This document shows positions 43,267 to 54,313 of a stretch of DNA of 64,000 nucleotides, in pieces (within the stretch, counting starts at the first letter, position 1; each line of letters starts with the position of its first letter). Below the pieces are notes generated by a model. The model had not been told where the DNA came from. It saw only the letters and a program-made list of their open reading frames with translations, and did not search any database. The DNA comes from Mycobacterium sp. ELW1 (lineage in GTDB: Bacteria; Actinomycetota; Actinomycetes; Mycobacteriales; Mycobacteriaceae). The stretch is taken from contig NZ_CP032155.1 of the NCBI RefSeq assembly GCF_008329905.1, positions 2,852,001-2,916,000 of the forward strand. The letters run 5' to 3'. Position numbers and translations under genes: made by a program.

Positions 43267-44741
43267 GTGGCCTGGACATTCCCACGACCGTCGCCGCCTC
43301 GGATGTGACCGACTGGTCCGACGAGGTCGACGTCGTGGTGATCGGCTTCGGCATCGGCGGCGGGTGTGCGGCAGTCAGCGCCGCGGCCGCAGGCGCGCGG
43401 GTATTGGTGCTCGAGCGCGCCGCCGTCGCCGGCGGCACCACATCCATGGCCGGCGGCCACTTCTACCTCGGTGGCGGAACCGCCGTCCAGCAGGCGACCG
43501 GGCATGCCGACAGCGTCGAAGAGATGTACAAGTACCTCGTCGCGGTCTCGCGCGAGCCCGAACTCGACAAGATCCGCGCCTACTGCGAGGGCAGCGTCGA
43601 ACATTTCAACTGGCTCGAGGAGCTGGGGATCGCGTTCGAGCGCAGCTACTACCCGGAGAAGGCGGTGATCCAGCCCAACACCGAGGGGCTGATGTTCACC
43701 GGCAACGAGAAGGTGTGGCCGTACAAGAACATGGCGGTGCCCGCCCCGCGCGGCCACAAGGTCCCGGTTCCCGGCGACACCCAGGGCGCGGCGATGGTGA
43801 TCGACCTGCTGCTCAAGCGGGCCGCCGAACTGGATGTGCAGATCCGCTACGAAACGGGCGCAACGAATCTCGTCGTCGAGGACGAGGCCGTCGTGGGCGT
43901 CTCATGGAAGAAGTTCACCGAGACCGGGTCGATCCGGGCGAAGGCGGTGGTGATCGCCGCGGGCGGTTTCGTGATGAATCCCGAGATGGTCGCCAAGCTC
44001 ACGCCGAAGCTCGCCGAGAAGCCGTTCGTGCTCGGCAACACCTACGACGACGGCCTGGGCATCCGCCTCGGCGAGTCGGTGGGCGGGGCCACCAAGCACA
44101 TGGACCAGATCTTCATCACCGCTCCCGTCTACCCGCCGTCGACCCTGCTGACCGGGATCATCGTCAACAAGGAGGGCAAGCGGTTCGTCACCGAAGACTC
44201 CTACCATTCGCGCACGTCGGGTTTCGTGATGGACCAACCCGACAGTGCGGCGTACCTGATCGTCGACGAAGCGCACATGCAGCGCCCGGAGATCCCGCTC
44301 ATCACCTTCATCGACGGCTGGGAGACGGTCGAGGAGATGGAGGCCGCGCTGGGCATCCCGACGGGCAACCTCGTCGAGACGCTGAACAACTACAACGAGC
44401 ACGCCGCCAAGGGCGAGGACCCGGAGTTCCACAAGCAGCCGGAATTCCTTGCGCCACAAGACAAGGGGCCGTGGGGAGCCTTCGACCTGACGCTGGGCAA
44501 GGCGATGTACTCCGGCTTCACCGTCGGTGGTCTGGCCACTGACGTCGACGGCGAGGTGTTGCGTGCCGACGGCACCGTGATTCCGGGCCTGTACGCGGCG
44601 GGCGCATGCGCGTCCAACATCGCCCAGGACGGCAAGGGCTACGCCAGCGGCACCCAGCTGGGGGAGGGCTCCTTCTTCGGCCGGCGCGCCGGAACGCACG
44701 CCGCCAAGGTGGCCGCCGAAAGTGCCAGTGCCGCAGGCTAA
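43263..44741 (+). CDS. KstD-like FAD-binding dehydrogenase (Rv0785-type)
   Basis: A 492-residue flavoprotein of the fumarate reductase/3-ketosteroid-1-dehydrogenase superfamily. The FAD motif is VVVIGFGIGGGCAAVSAAAAG with a following Glu (VLVLERA), then GGTTSMAGGHFYLGGG, and the C-terminal GLYAAGACASNIAQDGKGYASG closes the site. It resembles M. tuberculosis Rv0785, a known KstR-regulon member, and here two KstR-like boxes precede the two-gene unit. It probably introduces a double bond in a sterol ring or side-chain intermediate. The exact step is not established. The start overlaps the VOC stop (ATGA). Confidence 0.88.
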   Translation: MSGLDIPTTVAASDVTDWSDEVDVVVIGFGIGGGCAAVSAAAAGARVLVLERAAVAGGTTSMAGGHFYLGGGTAVQQATGHADSVEEMYKYLVAVSREPELDKIRAYCEGSVEHFNWLEELGIAFERSYYPEKAVIQPNTEGLMFTGNEKVWPYKNMAVPAPRGHKVPVPGDTQGAAMVIDLLLKRAAELDVQIRYETGATNLVVEDEAVVGVSWKKFTETGSIRAKAVVIAAGGFVMNPEMVAKLTPKLAEKPFVLGNTYDDGLGIRLGESVGGATKHMDQIFITAPVYPPSTLLTGIIVNKEGKRFVTEDSYHSRTSGFVMDQPDSAAYLIVDEAHMQRPEIPLITFIDGWETVEEMEAALGIPTGNLVETLNNYNEHAAKGEDPEFHKQPEFLAPQDKGPWGAFDLTLGKAMYSGFTVGGLATDVDGEVLRADGTVIPGLYAAGACASNIAQDGKGYASGTQLGEGSFFGRRAGTHAAKVAAESASAAG

Positions 44742-44758
44742 ACCGCCAGCGCCGCAGG

Positions 44759-46672
44759 CTAGACGGTAGCGGGCTCGTTACCCTCGACGTGGCCGAGGCG
44801 CCACTGGCCCTCGCCGAGCAGTTCCAGGTGCCTGGCGTGGTGCTGCTCGACCGTGCTGCGGTGGCTGACGCTGACCAGGATGGTGTCCGGTAGCTCGGTG
44901 CGCACCATCTCGTAGAGCGCGAACTCCAGACCCTCGTCGAGCGCCGAGGTGGCTTCGTCGAGGAAGACCGCCTTGGGTTTGGTCAGCAGCACTCGGGCGA
45001 ACGCGATGCGTTGTTGCTCGCCCGGCGACAGCACCTTGGCCCAGTCCTGCGACTCGTTGAGGCGAATCGTCAAGTGCGACAAGGCGACCTTGGACAGCGC
45101 ATGTTGCAGGTCCTCGTCGCTGATCTCGCCGGAGGTGGCCGGGTAGGACACCACGGTCCGCAGATCGCCGAGCGGGACGTACGGCATCTGCGACAGGAAC
45201 ATGGTGTCGTCGTCCTCGGGCCGGCAGAGGGTGCCGGAGGTGAACGGCCACAGCTGGGCCAGGCTGCGCAGCAGCGTGGTCTTGCCTGCACCCGAAGGCC
45301 CGGTGATGACCAGCGTCTCGCCCGGCTCCAGCCGCAGATCGATCGGATCGACGAGCTGGCTGCCGTCGGGTTTGCGAACCTCGACCCGGCGCAATTCCAC
45401 CGACCCGTCCTGGCTGGTGACTGTCGTCAGCTTGGGCAGCTCGCGCGCCTCGGCGTTGGTTTCCACCAGGCCGTGCAGACGGATGATGGCAGCCCGGTAG
45501 GAGGCGAACGAGTCGTAGGCGTTGCGGAAGAACGACAGCGAGTCGTGGATCGACCCGAATGCGCTCGACGACTGGGTGACGTCACCGAGGTCGATCTGCC
45601 CGGCGAACAGCCGCGGCGCCTGGATCACCAGCGGCAGCGGGTTGATGATCTGGCTCATCGACAGGTTCCAGCCGGTCAGCGCGATCGTGCGATTCACGTA
45701 GCGCTTGTAGTTGGCGATGATCTGGGCGAACTTGGCGCGCAGCAGGCCCCGCTCGGCGTTCTCGCCGCGGTAGAAGCCGACGGCCTCGGCCGAATCACGC
45801 AGCCGGACCAGCGCGTAGCGGAAGACGGCGTTGGTGAGCTCGTTGCGGAAACTGAGCCGGATCAGCGGGTGGCCGATCCAGAACGCGATGATCGTCGCCA
45901 CCAGCACGTAGACCAGCACCACCCAGAACAGCGCGTGCCCGAGGGTGACACCGAGGAAGGTCAGCGGACCCGACAGGTTCCACAAGATCACGGTGAACGA
46001 AACCACCGTCACCAACGAGTTGATGGCGCCGAACAGCAACGTGCTGGAACTGCCGATCATCGGCGTGTTCGGCGAGGACCCCACCCCGGCGGTGAAGATG
46101 TCGATGTCGTACTGGATGCGCTGGTCGGGGTTGTCGATGTCGCTGTCGGTGAACCGGGTGCGGTAGTACGCGTGGTCGTCGAGCCAGTCGCAGGTGAGCC
46201 GGTCGGTGAGCCACACCCGCCAGCGAATGATGAACCGCTGCATGAGGTAGATGTCCAGCATCACCCGGCTGATGTAGATGGTCGCCAGGATGCCGAACAG
46301 GATCAGCGCCGCCCAGAATCCGCTGATACCGGACTGGCGAACTTCCTCGTTGCCGCCGCCCGCGCCCTGGAACGCCACCTGCAGCGACGTGAACAGGTCA
46401 TTGCTGTAGTAGCTGAGCAGGACGTCGAGGCGCACCGAGATGATCGTCGAGAGCAACAGCACGGCGATCCAGACCCACACCTTGATGCTCTGCCGGCCTT
46501 TGAAGTAATCCCCGGTGATCCGCCAGTACTGCCGGCCCCACACCGTGTAGCGGGCCAGCAAGACCAGCACGATGAGACTCAAAACGGCGCTGATCGCCCA
46601 CGCTTTGGAAATCCAAATCAGGGACGGGACGAGCTCGTGTCCCCAGTCCATGGACGGGGTGAACTTCTCCAA
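44759..46672 (-). CDS. bacA: BacA-type ABC transporter (Rv1819c-like)
   Basis: A 637-residue fused transporter: an SbmA/BacA-type membrane domain with about six helices (residues 1-400) and a C-terminal ATPase with [29 protein letters not shown] and [15 protein letters not shown]. tuberculosis Rv1819c imports vitamin B12, bleomycin and other hydrophilic compounds. The position next to secA2 reproduces the M. tuberculosis order. The 292-bp gap before secA2 holds neither ilvG nor another gene. It converges on the KstD-like gene with a 17-bp gap. Confidence 0.92.
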   Translation of the reverse strand: MEKFTPSMDWGHELVPSLIWISKAWAISAVLSLIVLVLLARYTVWGRQYWRITGDYFKGRQSIKVWVWIAVLLLSTIISVRLDVLLSYYSNDLFTSLQVAFQGAGGGNEEVRQSGISGFWAALILFGILATIYISRVMLDIYLMQRFIIRWRVWLTDRLTCDWLDDHAYYRTRFTDSDIDNPDQRIQYDIDIFTAGVGSSPNTPMIGSSSTLLFGAINSLVTVVSFTVILWNLSGPLTFLGVTLGHALFWVVLVYVLVATIIAFWIGHPLIRLSFRNELTNAVFRYALVRLRDSAEAVGFYRGENAERGLLRAKFAQIIANYKRYVNRTIALTGWNLSMSQIINPLPLVIQAPRLFAGQIDLGDVTQSSSAFGSIHDSLSFFRNAYDSFASYRAAIIRLHGLVETNAEARELPKLTTVTSQDGSVELRRVEVRKPDGSQLVDPIDLRLEPGETLVITGPSGAGKTTLLRSLAQLWPFTSGTLCRPEDDDTMFLSQMPYVPLGDLRTVVSYPATSGEISDEDLQHALSKVALSHLTIRLNESQDWAKVLSPGEQQRIAFARVLLTKPKAVFLDEATSALDEGLEFALYEMVRTELPDTILVSVSHRSTVEQHHARHLELLGEGQWRLGHVEGNEPATV

Positions 46673-46964
46673 CGCGCTTCTCCTCCTGCGGCGCCGACCA
46701 CCCGACGCCCGATCTGCTGGCTTTCCCGGCGAACCTACCCCGGCATCCCGGCTAAGGCGCGCGTGTGTGCCAGATGGCTAGCGAAATGTGAGCTTCAGCG
46801 TCCTCGTCAGACCCGCCCCCGGGGTCGAGTCGCGGTCCCTGAAGCACAAATATCCGTCCGGGCCGATAACGAAGGCTGCGCGCCGTCGCCGTGGGCAGCG
46901 CGTCGGGAACTCACCGCGACGAGTACGTCGACGTCGGTCATGGCGCCGACGGTACCGTTGACCC
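46673..46964. other. Divergent bacA-secA2 intergenic region with possible gene remnant
   Basis: The gap between divergent bacA and secA2 has no full gene. On the minus strand, a frame ending at 46778 encodes AFVIGPDGYLCFRDRD followed by a short tail. It looks like the C-terminal end of a larger protein, but no start or upstream domain is present. In M. tuberculosis ilvG (Rv1820) lies here. Whether the fragment is a remnant of a lost gene is uncertain. Confidence 0.4.
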
Positions 46965-49310
46965 GTGGCGAAAACTCGCAAGGACAGCGTTGCCGGACCC
47001 GGCCGGATCAGCCGGGGCTTCTGGCGCATGCTCGGTGCCACCACCGAGAAGACCAAGGCTCAATCGATGGCCGAGGTGGACGCCTCGGCCGAGTTCGACG
47101 ACAAGGCCAAGGGCCTCGACGACGAGCAACTCGCCAAGGCCGCGAAGCTGCTGGACCTCAGCGACCTCGCCTCGTCGTCCGACATCCCGCAGTTCCTGGC
47201 CGTCGCCCGCGAAGCCGCCGAACGCACCACCGGCCTGCGTCCGTTTGATGTCCAGCTGTCCGGTGCGCTGCGCATGATGGCCGGCGACGTCATCGAGATG
47301 GCCACCGGTGAGGGCAAGACCCTCTCGGGTGCGATTGCCGCCGCCGGCTACGCCCTGGCCGGGCGCAACGTCCACGTCGTGACCATCAACGACTACCTGG
47401 CCCGTCGCGACGCCGAGTGGATGGCGCCGCTGATCGAGTCGATGGGTCTCACGGTCGGCTGGATCACCGCCGAGTCGACCGCACAGGAACGCCGCGCCGC
47501 CTACAAATGCGATGTCACCTACGCCTCGGTCAACGAGATCGGCTTCGACGTGCTGCGCGACCAGCTGGTCACCGATGTCGCCGACCTGGTGTCGCCCAAC
47601 CCCGACGTCGCGCTGATCGACGAGGCCGACTCCGTGCTCGTCGACGAGGCCCTGGTGCCGCTTGTACTGGCCGGCACCACCCACCGGGAGACCCCGAAGG
47701 TCGAAATCGTCCGGCTGGTGGGCGATTTGAGGGCCGGCATCGATTACGACACCGACGCCGACAGCCGCAACGTGCACCTCACCGACGAGGGGGCCAGGAA
47801 GCTCGAGGCCGCGCTCGGCGGTATCGACCTCTACTCCGAGGAGCACGTCACCACCACGCTGACCGAGGTGAACGTCGCGCTGCACGCGCATGTGCTGTTG
47901 CAGCGCGACGTGCACTACATCGTCCGCGACGGCGCCGTGCAGCTGATCAACTCCTCGCGCGGGCGGATCGCGTCGCTGCAACGCTGGCCCGACGGACTGC
48001 AGGCCGCGGTCGAGGCCAAGGAAGGCATCGAGACCACCGAAACCGGCGAGGTGCTGGACACCATCACGGTGCAGGCCCTGATCAACCGGTACCCGACGGT
48101 GTGCGGCATGACCGGTACCGCGCTGGCCGCCGGTGAACAGCTGCGCCAGTTCTACAAGCTCGGCGTCTCGCCGATCCCGCCGAATACGCCGAACATCCGC
48201 GAGGACGCCGACGACCGCGTCTACATCACCGCCGCGGCCAAGATCGAAGCGATCATGGAGCACATCGTCGAGGTGCACGCCACCGGGCAGCCGATCCTGG
48301 TCGGCACGCACGACGTCGCCGAGTCCGAAGAGCTGCACGAGCGGCTGGTTCGCCGCGGCGTCCCGGCGGTGGTGCTCAACGCCAAGAACGACGAGGAAGA
48401 GGCCGCCGTCATCGCCGAAGCCGGCAAGCTCGGCACCGTCACGGTGTCCACCCAGATGGCCGGCCGCGGCACCGACATCCGGCTCGGTGGCTCCGAATCG
48501 GACGACCATTCCGCCGATAAAAAGGAAGTGGCCGAGCTCGGCGGTCTGCACGTCATCGGCACCGGGCGGCATCGCACCGAGCGGCTGGACAACCAGCTGC
48601 GCGGGCGCGCCGGCCGCCAGGGCGACCCGGGTTCATCGGTGTTCTTCGCCAGCTGGGAGGACGACGTCGTCGTCGCGCATCTCGACGAGGGCAAGCTGCC
48701 CACCGAGGCCGACGAGACCGGACGGATCACCAGCCCGAAGGCGGGCGCCCTGCTGGACCACGCCCAGCGGGTGGCCGAAGGCCGGCTGCTCGACGTCCAC
48801 GCCAACACCTGGCGCTACAACCAGCTCATCGCCCAGCAGCGCGCGATCATCGTCGAGCGCCGCAACACCCTGCTGAGCACGCCGGCAGCCCGCAACGAGC
48901 TCAAGGAACTCTCGCCCGACCGGTACGAGGAGCTCGTCGAGAAGTCCGGCGAGGACCGGCTCGAGACGATCTGCCGCCAGATCATGCTGTTCCACCTGGA
49001 CCGCGGCTGGGCCGACCACCTGGCCTACCTGGCCGACATCCGGGAGAGCATCCACCTGCGCGCGCTGGGCAGGCAGAACCCGCTCGACGAGTTCCACCGG
49101 ATGGCGGTCGACGCGTTCGCGCACCTGGCCGCCGACGCCATCGAGGCCGCCCAGCAGACCTTCGAGACCGCCAACATCCTCGAAGAGGAGCAGGGCCTGG
49201 ACCTGTCGAAGCTGGCCCGCCCGACCTCGACCTGGACATACATGGTCCACGACAACCCGCTCAACGACGACACGTTGTCGGCGCTCAGCCTGCCCGGGGT
49301 CTTCCGCTAG
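46965..49310 (+). CDS. secA2: Accessory protein-export ATPase SecA2
   Basis: A 781-residue SecA2, shorter than SecA1 as expected (no full C-terminal linker and zinc domain). Walker A is ATGEGKT with K118, the DEAD-type motif is LIDEADS, and the second nucleotide-binding fold is marked by [11 protein letters not shown] and [12 protein letters not shown]. It drives export of a subset of proteins such as SodA and solute-binding proteins and is tied to virulence in pathogens. It starts at GTG. pgsA2 follows 16 bp later, matching the M. tuberculosis order. Confidence 0.95.
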   Translation: MAKTRKDSVAGPGRISRGFWRMLGATTEKTKAQSMAEVDASAEFDDKAKGLDDEQLAKAAKLLDLSDLASSSDIPQFLAVAREAAERTTGLRPFDVQLSGALRMMAGDVIEMATGEGKTLSGAIAAAGYALAGRNVHVVTINDYLARRDAEWMAPLIESMGLTVGWITAESTAQERRAAYKCDVTYASVNEIGFDVLRDQLVTDVADLVSPNPDVALIDEADSVLVDEALVPLVLAGTTHRETPKVEIVRLVGDLRAGIDYDTDADSRNVHLTDEGARKLEAALGGIDLYSEEHVTTTLTEVNVALHAHVLLQRDVHYIVRDGAVQLINSSRGRIASLQRWPDGLQAAVEAKEGIETTETGEVLDTITVQALINRYPTVCGMTGTALAAGEQLRQFYKLGVSPIPPNTPNIREDADDRVYITAAAKIEAIMEHIVEVHATGQPILVGTHDVAESEELHERLVRRGVPAVVLNAKNDEEEAAVIAEAGKLGTVTVSTQMAGRGTDIRLGGSESDDHSADKKEVAELGGLHVIGTGRHRTERLDNQLRGRAGRQGDPGSSVFFASWEDDVVVAHLDEGKLPTEADETGRITSPKAGALLDHAQRVAEGRLLDVHANTWRYNQLIAQQRAIIVERRNTLLSTPAARNELKELSPDRYEELVEKSGEDRLETICRQIMLFHLDRGWADHLAYLADIRESIHLRALGRQNPLDEFHRMAVDAFAHLAADAIEAAQQTFETANILEEEQGLDLSKLARPTSTWTYMVHDNPLNDDTLSALSLPGVFR

Positions 49311-49326
49311 GGCTAAGTTCATCACC

Positions 49327-49923
49327 ATGGACCGTCGCGACCGGGTGCTGACGATCCCGAACATCCTGTCGGTGATCCGGCTCGTGCTGGTGCCGGTGTT
49401 CCTGTACCTGCTGTTGGCCACCGACGCGTACGGGTGGGCCGTGGCGATCCTGATGTTCAGCGGCTTCTCCGACTGGGCCGACGGCAAGATCGCCCGCCTG
49501 GTGCCCAACCAATCGTCACAGCTGGGCGCACTGCTGGACCCGCTGGTGGATCGCGTCTACATGGTGGCCGTTCCGGTCGGGATGGGCTTCGCGGGCGTCG
49601 TGCCGTGGTGGCTGGTGGCGACGCTCGTCGGCCGCGATCTGGTGCTGGCCGCCACCCTTCCGGTGGTGCGCAGCCGCGGGCTCACCGCGCTGCCGGTCAC
49701 CTACATCGGCAAGGCGGCGACGTTCGCGCTGATGTCCGGCTTCCCGCTGGTGCTGCTCGGCCAGTGGGACGCGACGTGGAGCCGGGTGATCGGCGCCTGC
49801 GGCTGGGGCTTCCTGCTGTGGGGCGTCGGCATGTACCTGTGGTCAGCCGTCCTCTACCTGCTGCAGGTCCGTCTGGTGGTGACCACAATGCCCAAGGCCG
49901 GCGTCAGCGATGCCCGCACCTGA
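49327..49923 (+). CDS. pgsA2: CDP-alcohol phosphatidyltransferase (PgsA2-like)
   Basis: A 198-residue membrane enzyme with about five helices. The CDP-alcohol motif is D49-x2-D52-G53-x2-A56-R57 then G67-x3-D71-x3-D75. The usual spacing between AR and G is 8 residues and here it is 9 (LVPNQSSQL), one more than the consensus. All catalytic acids are present. It joins CDP-diacylglycerol to an alcohol such as glycerol phosphate or inositol phosphate. It overlaps the next gene by 14 bp. Confidence 0.9.
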   Translation: MDRRDRVLTIPNILSVIRLVLVPVFLYLLLATDAYGWAVAILMFSGFSDWADGKIARLVPNQSSQLGALLDPLVDRVYMVAVPVGMGFAGVVPWWLVATLVGRDLVLAATLPVVRSRGLTALPVTYIGKAATFALMSGFPLVLLGQWDATWSRVIGACGWGFLLWGVGMYLWSAVLYLLQVRLVVTTMPKAGVSDART

Positions 49924-50824
49924 CAGCGCACTCGGCGGCTACGACCCGCGGGCCGGCCGCAGCGAGCGCCACGAGCAGCGGCCGGCCCTCATCCCGCTGC
50001 CGGGCCTGCTGCGTTCGCTGCTCACCGAACACCTCGACCCCGGCTACGCCGCCGCTGCCGCTGCGCGCGAGAAGAGCAGACAGACCACGCGAACGATCGC
50101 CGACCGGGCCTGGCAGGCAGTGGCGGCAGTGCTGATAGCGGTGGTGTTCGCCGCCGCGGTCGCGCAAGCCCGGACCACCGCGCCCGGCGTCAACGCCGCC
50201 CAGCAGGTGCTGGCCGCCAGCGTGCGATCCGCCGAAGGCACCACCGACCGGCTCACCCAGCGCCGCGACGAGCTGGCCACCCAGGCCGACAGCATCCAGC
50301 GCCGTCAGCTGCGCGACGACGCGGCAGGCCGAGATCTGCTCAGCAGGCTCGATGCGCTCAGCCTGGCCGCGGCCACCACCGCCGTCATCGGGCCCGGCCT
50401 GTCGGTCACGGTGACCGACCCCGGCGTGGGGCGCGACCTGTCCGACGTGTCCAAGCAGCGGGTGGCCGGCAGCCGGCAGATCATCCTGGATCGCGATCTC
50501 CAGCTGGCCGTGAACTCGTTGTGGGCCAGTGGGGCCGAAGCGATCTCGGTCGGGGGAGTGCGGATGGGGCCCAACGTGACGATCCGTCAGGCGGGCGGCG
50601 CCATTCTGGTCGACAATCATCCGATCAGCAGCCCGTACACGATCCTGGCGGTGGGGCCGCCGGGCGCGATGCGCGATACCTTCGATCGGAGCAGCGGGCT
50701 GCAGCGGCTGCGGCTCCTCGAGGTCTCCTATGGCGTGGGGGTCAGCGTGAGCAGCGGCGACGGCCTGTCGCTGCCGGCGAGCGCGGTACGGGAGATTAAA
50801 TTTGCCAAGCAGATCAGCCGGTAG
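49910..50824 (+). CDS. DUF881-family membrane-anchored protein (Rv1823-like)
   Basis: A 304-residue protein with a cytoplasmic Arg-rich N-terminus, one membrane helix ([21 protein letters not shown]), a coiled-coil segment and a DUF881 domain ([38 protein letters not shown]). It forms a DUF881-Sbp-DUF881 group with the next two genes. In Firmicutes similar genes lie beside division genes. The function is not established. Confidence 0.88.
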   Translation: MPAPDSALGGYDPRAGRSERHEQRPALIPLPGLLRSLLTEHLDPGYAAAAAAREKSRQTTRTIADRAWQAVAAVLIAVVFAAAVAQARTTAPGVNAAQQVLAASVRSAEGTTDRLTQRRDELATQADSIQRRQLRDDAAGRDLLSRLDALSLAAATTAVIGPGLSVTVTDPGVGRDLSDVSKQRVAGSRQIILDRDLQLAVNSLWASGAEAISVGGVRMGPNVTIRQAGGAILVDNHPISSPYTILAVGPPGAMRDTFDRSSGLQRLRLLEVSYGVGVSVSSGDGLSLPASAVREIKFAKQISR

Positions 50825-50839
50825 GGGGCGTATCAGCAG

Positions 50840-51172
50840 ATGATCGGAATCGCCGCACTCATCGTCGGCATCGTGCTGGGGCTGGTGTTGCACCCCAGCG
50901 TCCCTGAGGTCATCCAGCCGTACCTGCCGATCGCGGTCGTCGCCGCGCTCGATGCGGTGTTCGGCGGTCTGCGGGCCTACCTGGAGAAGATCTTCGACCC
51001 CAAGGTGTTCGTGGTCTCGTTCGTGTTCAACGTGCTGGTGGCCGCACTCATCGTCTACGTCGGCGATCAACTCGGGGTGGGCACCCAGCTGTCGACGGCG
51101 ATCATCGTCGTGCTGGGCATCCGCATCTTCGGCAACGCCGCCGCACTGCGGCGCCGGCTGTTCGGGGCCTGA
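50840..51172 (+). CDS. sbp: Small basic protein Sbp (DUF1290)
   Basis: A 110-residue membrane protein with three to four helices beginning IGIAALIVGIVLGLVLHPSVPE, and the conserved YLPIAVVAALDAVFGGLRAYLEKIFD core of DUF1290. It sits between two DUF881 genes, 16 bp after one and 1 bp before the other, in the same order as M. tuberculosis Rv1823-Rv1825 and the Firmicute ylxW/X region. Confidence 0.9.
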   Translation: MIGIAALIVGIVLGLVLHPSVPEVIQPYLPIAVVAALDAVFGGLRAYLEKIFDPKVFVVSFVFNVLVAALIVYVGDQLGVGTQLSTAIIVVLGIRIFGNAAALRRRLFGA

Positions 51173-51173
51173 G

Positions 51174-51935
51174 GTGACCGACGAAGAACACGGCCGCCAC
51201 GAATTGCCGGGCCCAGCCCCGGCGCCGCTGCGGCGGCCCCGCACCCGCATGCAGATCATGTTCGGCGCGCTCGGCGTACTGCTGTGCCTGATGCTCGGTG
51301 TGGCGATCGCCACTCAGGCGAGGCAGACCGAGACAGGCGACGCACTGGACACCGCGCGCCCAGCCGACCTGCTGGTCCTGCTCGGCTCGCTGCAGCAGCG
51401 TGAAGCAACGCTCAACACCGAGGTGGCCGATCTGCAGCGCAACCTCGCAGCCATGCAGACAGCGGGCAGCAGCGACCAGGCTGCGATCCAGAACGCGCAG
51501 GCCAGGCTGGCCGCGCTGTCGATCCTGATCGGCACCGTCGCCGCCACCGGCCCCGGCGTGACGATCACGATCGACGACCCTGGACCCGGCGTCGCCCCGG
51601 AAACCATGCTCGACGTCATCAACGAACTGCGGGCCGCCGGCGCCGAGGCGATGGAGATCCGCTCCGGGCAGCAGGCCGTCCGCGTCGGCGTCGACACCTG
51701 GGTGGTCGGCAGCCCCGGCGCGCTGGTGATCGACACGCAAACTCTGGGCCCGCCGTATTCTGTTCTGGCCATTGGCGATCCGCCCACCCTGGCTGCCGCG
51801 ATGAACATCCCGGGCGGCGCCGTCGACAGCGTCGAACGGGTGGGCGGGCGAATGACCGTCGCGCAGTCCGACCGGGTGGACATCACCACCTTGCGGCAAC
51901 CGAAAGCGCGCCAATACGCTCAGCCCGTCAAATGA
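51174..51935 (+). CDS. DUF881-family membrane protein (Rv1825-like)
   Basis: A 253-residue protein with a membrane helix (IMFGALGVLLCLMLGVAIATQ), a coiled coil (LQQREATLNTEVADLQRNLAAM) and a DUF881 domain (VAATGPGVTITIDDPGPG, LDVINELRAAGAEAMEI, PPYSVLAIGDP). It is a paralogue of the protein two genes upstream and completes the DUF881-Sbp-DUF881 unit. GTG 51174 follows GAG two bases after the sbp stop. It may interact with Sbp in the membrane. This is inference. Confidence 0.88.
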   Translation: MTDEEHGRHELPGPAPAPLRRPRTRMQIMFGALGVLLCLMLGVAIATQARQTETGDALDTARPADLLVLLGSLQQREATLNTEVADLQRNLAAMQTAGSSDQAAIQNAQARLAALSILIGTVAATGPGVTITIDDPGPGVAPETMLDVINELRAAGAEAMEIRSGQQAVRVGVDTWVVGSPGALVIDTQTLGPPYSVLAIGDPPTLAAAMNIPGGAVDSVERVGGRMTVAQSDRVDITTLRQPKARQYAQPVK

Positions 51936-51974
51936 GCAGCCCGACACAATGAGCACCCGAGACCGAGGAGCACC

Positions 51975-52370
51975 GTGAGCGAAATCCCAGCCGACCTGCG
52001 CTACACCGCCGAGCACGAGTGGGTGCTGCGTACCGGTGACGACACCGTGCGCGTCGGCATCACCGACTTCGCCCAGTCCTCACTGGGTGACGTGGTGTTC
52101 GTGCAGCTCCCCGAGGTGGGCAGCGACGTCACGTCCGGTGAGTCGTTCGGCGAGGTGGAGTCCACCAAGTCGGTGTCCGATCTCTACGCACCGGTGTCGG
52201 CCAAAGTGATTGCCGTCAACGGCGAATTGGAAGGCAGCCCCGGACTGGTGAACTCCGATCCCTACGGTCAGGGGTGGTTGTTGGAGTTGCAGGTCGACGG
52301 CGATACCCTCGAACAGGGGTTGGCGGCGTTGCTCGATGCGGACGCCTATCGGGACACAGTGACCGAATGA
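51975..52370 (+). CDS. gcvH: Glycine cleavage system H protein
   Basis: A 131-residue lipoyl carrier. The lipoylated lysine is in [13 protein letters not shown], and the N-terminal YTAEHEWV is standard. It shuttles the aminomethyl group between P, T and L proteins. It starts at GTG with GAGGAG upstream. gcvP lies 3 kb downstream behind a glycine riboswitch, while gcvT is not in the window. The gene lies between the DUF881 unit and garA, as in M. tuberculosis. Confidence 0.95.
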   Translation: MSEIPADLRYTAEHEWVLRTGDDTVRVGITDFAQSSLGDVVFVQLPEVGSDVTSGESFGEVESTKSVSDLYAPVSAKVIAVNGELEGSPGLVNSDPYGQGWLLELQVDGDTLEQGLAALLDADAYRDTVTE

Positions 52371-52526
52371 CATTGTTAGGGTGCCTGCCAGCCACCGATC
52401 CGGCGGTGGTGGGTACAACGACGACCACTGCGCGGTACGGTCGTCGTAAGTGATTGGTGAGGCGGACGGGCGCCTTGTGCGGATTCCCGCCAAGTACAGC
52501 CACGGCAGCCAGTGAAGGAGCAGCGG

Positions 52527-52994
52527 GTGACCGACAAGGACCAGAACTCTGACGAAGTCACCGTGGAGACGACGTCCGTCTTCCGGGCCGACTTCCTCAA
52601 CGAGCTGGACGCCCCGGCGGCCACCAGCGGCGAGAGCGGGGTGTCCGGGGTCGAAGGTCTCCCGGTCGGCTCGGCGCTGCTGGTCGTGAAGCGCGGCCCG
52701 AATGCGGGGTCGCGGTTCCTGCTGGACCAGGCGACAACGTCGGCGGGCCGCCATCCGGACTCCGACATCTTCCTCGATGACGTGACCGTCAGCCGCAGGC
52801 ATGCCGAGTTCCGCTTGGACGGCAACGAATTCCAGGTCGTCGACGTCGGCAGCCTCAACGGCACCTACGTGAACCGCGAACCGGTCGACTCGGCCACCCT
52901 GGCCAACGGCGACGAGGTACAGATCGGCAAGTTCCGCCTGGTGTTCCTCACCGGACCGAAGTCGTCCGAGGACGACAGCGTTCCAGGAAGCTAG
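52527..52994 (+). CDS. garA: FHA-domain metabolic regulator GarA
   Basis: A 155-residue protein almost identical in its conserved parts to M. tuberculosis GarA. The N-terminal phospho-switch [11 protein letters not shown] gives T15 and T16, the PknG and PknB targets, and an FHA domain spans about 55-145 ([34 protein letters not shown]). Unphosphorylated GarA binds and restrains 2-oxoglutarate dehydrogenase and activates glutamate synthase. GTG 52527 follows GAAGGAG. Confidence 0.96.
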   Translation: MTDKDQNSDEVTVETTSVFRADFLNELDAPAATSGESGVSGVEGLPVGSALLVVKRGPNAGSRFLLDQATTSAGRHPDSDIFLDDVTVSRRHAEFRLDGNEFQVVDVGSLNGTYVNREPVDSATLANGDEVQIGKFRLVFLTGPKSSEDDSVPGS

Positions 52995-53028
52995 TGACGG
53001 CGATGAGCGCTCGCGCGAAGAGCTGACG

Positions 53029-53772
53029 ATGCAGCCCGATAGTCCCGCGCTTGCCGGGATGTCTATCGGAGCGGTCCTGGACCTGCTGCGACCGGACTTC
53101 CCGGACGTGACGATCTCCAAGATCCGATTCTTGGAAGCCGAAGGTCTCGTCACGCCGGAGCGCAGCGCATCGGGGTATCGGCGGTTCACCGCGTACGACT
53201 GCGCACGGTTGCGGTTCATCCTGACCGCGCAGCGCGACCAGTATCTACCTCTCAAAGTCATCAAGGCGCAGCTCGACGCCCAGCCGGACGGCGAGCTGCC
53301 GCACACCGGATCGCCTTACGCTGTACCGCGTTTGGTGACGGTGGCGGACGGCAGCCAATTCGGCGACGACGCCGACGTCGAAACCGACGTGGCGCGCACC
53401 CAGGTCCGGCTGAGCCGCGAGGATCTGCTGGAACGCTCCGGGGTGGGCGAGGAGTTGCTGACCGCGCTGTGCAAAGCGGGCGTGATCACCACCGGCCCGG
53501 GTGGGCTGTTCGACGAGTATTCGGTGGTCATCGCGCAGTGTGCGCGGGCGCTGGGGGAGTACGGCGTGGAACCGCGGCACCTGCGGGCGTTCCGGTCGGC
53601 GGCCGATCGGCAGTCCGATCTGATCGCGCAGATCGCCGGGCCGGTGGGCAAGGCGTCGAAGACCGGGGCGCGCGATCGCGCGGACGACTTGGCGCGTGAG
53701 GTCGCCGCGCTGGCAATCACATTGCACACATCGCTGATCAAGTCCGCTGTACGAGACGTTCTCGACCGCTGA
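53029..53772 (+). CDS. MerR-family regulator (Rv1828-like)
   Basis: A 247-residue regulator. The winged helix is at the N-terminus ([42 protein letters not shown]). The long C-terminal part, including [20 protein letters not shown], matches M. tuberculosis Rv1828. It lacks the short coiled-coil effector region of metal MerR proteins. It is encoded 35 bp after garA, and its target is likely nearby, for example its own promoter. The inducer is unknown. Confidence 0.92.
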   Translation: MQPDSPALAGMSIGAVLDLLRPDFPDVTISKIRFLEAEGLVTPERSASGYRRFTAYDCARLRFILTAQRDQYLPLKVIKAQLDAQPDGELPHTGSPYAVPRLVTVADGSQFGDDADVETDVARTQVRLSREDLLERSGVGEELLTALCKAGVITTGPGGLFDEYSVVIAQCARALGEYGVEPRHLRAFRSAADRQSDLIAQIAGPVGKASKTGARDRADDLAREVAALAITLHTSLIKSAVRDVLDR

Positions 53773-53818
53773 GGACTAGACTCCAAAGGACTGCAACGAG
53801 CGCGGAGGTCAGACACAG

Positions 53819-54313
53819 ATGGGCGAGGTTCGTGTGGTGGGCATTCGCGTCGAACAGCCCCAGAACCAGCCGGTCCTGCTGCTGCGGGAGTCCAACGGCG
53901 ACCGGTATCTGCCGATCTGGATCGGCCAGTCCGAGGCCACCGCGATCGCGTATGAACAGCAGGGTGTCGAGCCGACCCGCCCGCTGACCCACGACCTCTT
54001 CCGAGATGTCATTGGCGCACTGGGGCATTCGCTCAAAGAGGTGCGCATCGTGGATTTGCAGGAAGGCACCTTCTACGCCGACCTGATCTTCGACCGCGAC
54101 ATCAAGGTGTCCGCGCGCCCGTCGGACTCGGTGGCGATCGCCCTGCGGATGGGTGTGCCGATCTACGTGGAGGAGGCGGTGCTGGCCGAGGCCGGGCTGC
54201 TCATCCCCGACGAGAACGACGAGGAATCCACCGGCGCGGTCCGCGAGGACGAGGTCGAGAAGTTCAAGGAATTCCTCGACAGCGTGTCGCCGGACGACTT
54301 CAAAGCGACCTGA
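53819..54313 (+). CDS. Bifunctional nuclease family protein (Rv1829-like, DUF151)
   Basis: A 164-residue protein of the BFN/DUF151 family: GIRVEQPQNQPVLLLRESNGDRYLPIWIG, AYEQQGVEPTRPLTHDL and KVSARPSDSVAIALR are the conserved blocks. An acidic C-terminal tail follows. Plant members have nuclease activity; in actinobacteria the role is unclear. It lies between two MerR-type genes, as in M. tuberculosis. Confidence 0.9.
   Translation: MGEVRVVGIRVEQPQNQPVLLLRESNGDRYLPIWIGQSEATAIAYEQQGVEPTRPLTHDLFRDVIGALGHSLKEVRIVDLQEGTFYADLIFDRDIKVSARPSDSVAIALRMGVPIYVEEAVLAEAGLLIPDENDEESTGAVREDEVEKFKEFLDSVSPDDFKAT

Noticed and set aside
46938..48572. Long antisense open frame opposite secA2
   Set aside because: Entirely inside a conserved gene, with low-complexity composition and no recognisable motif.
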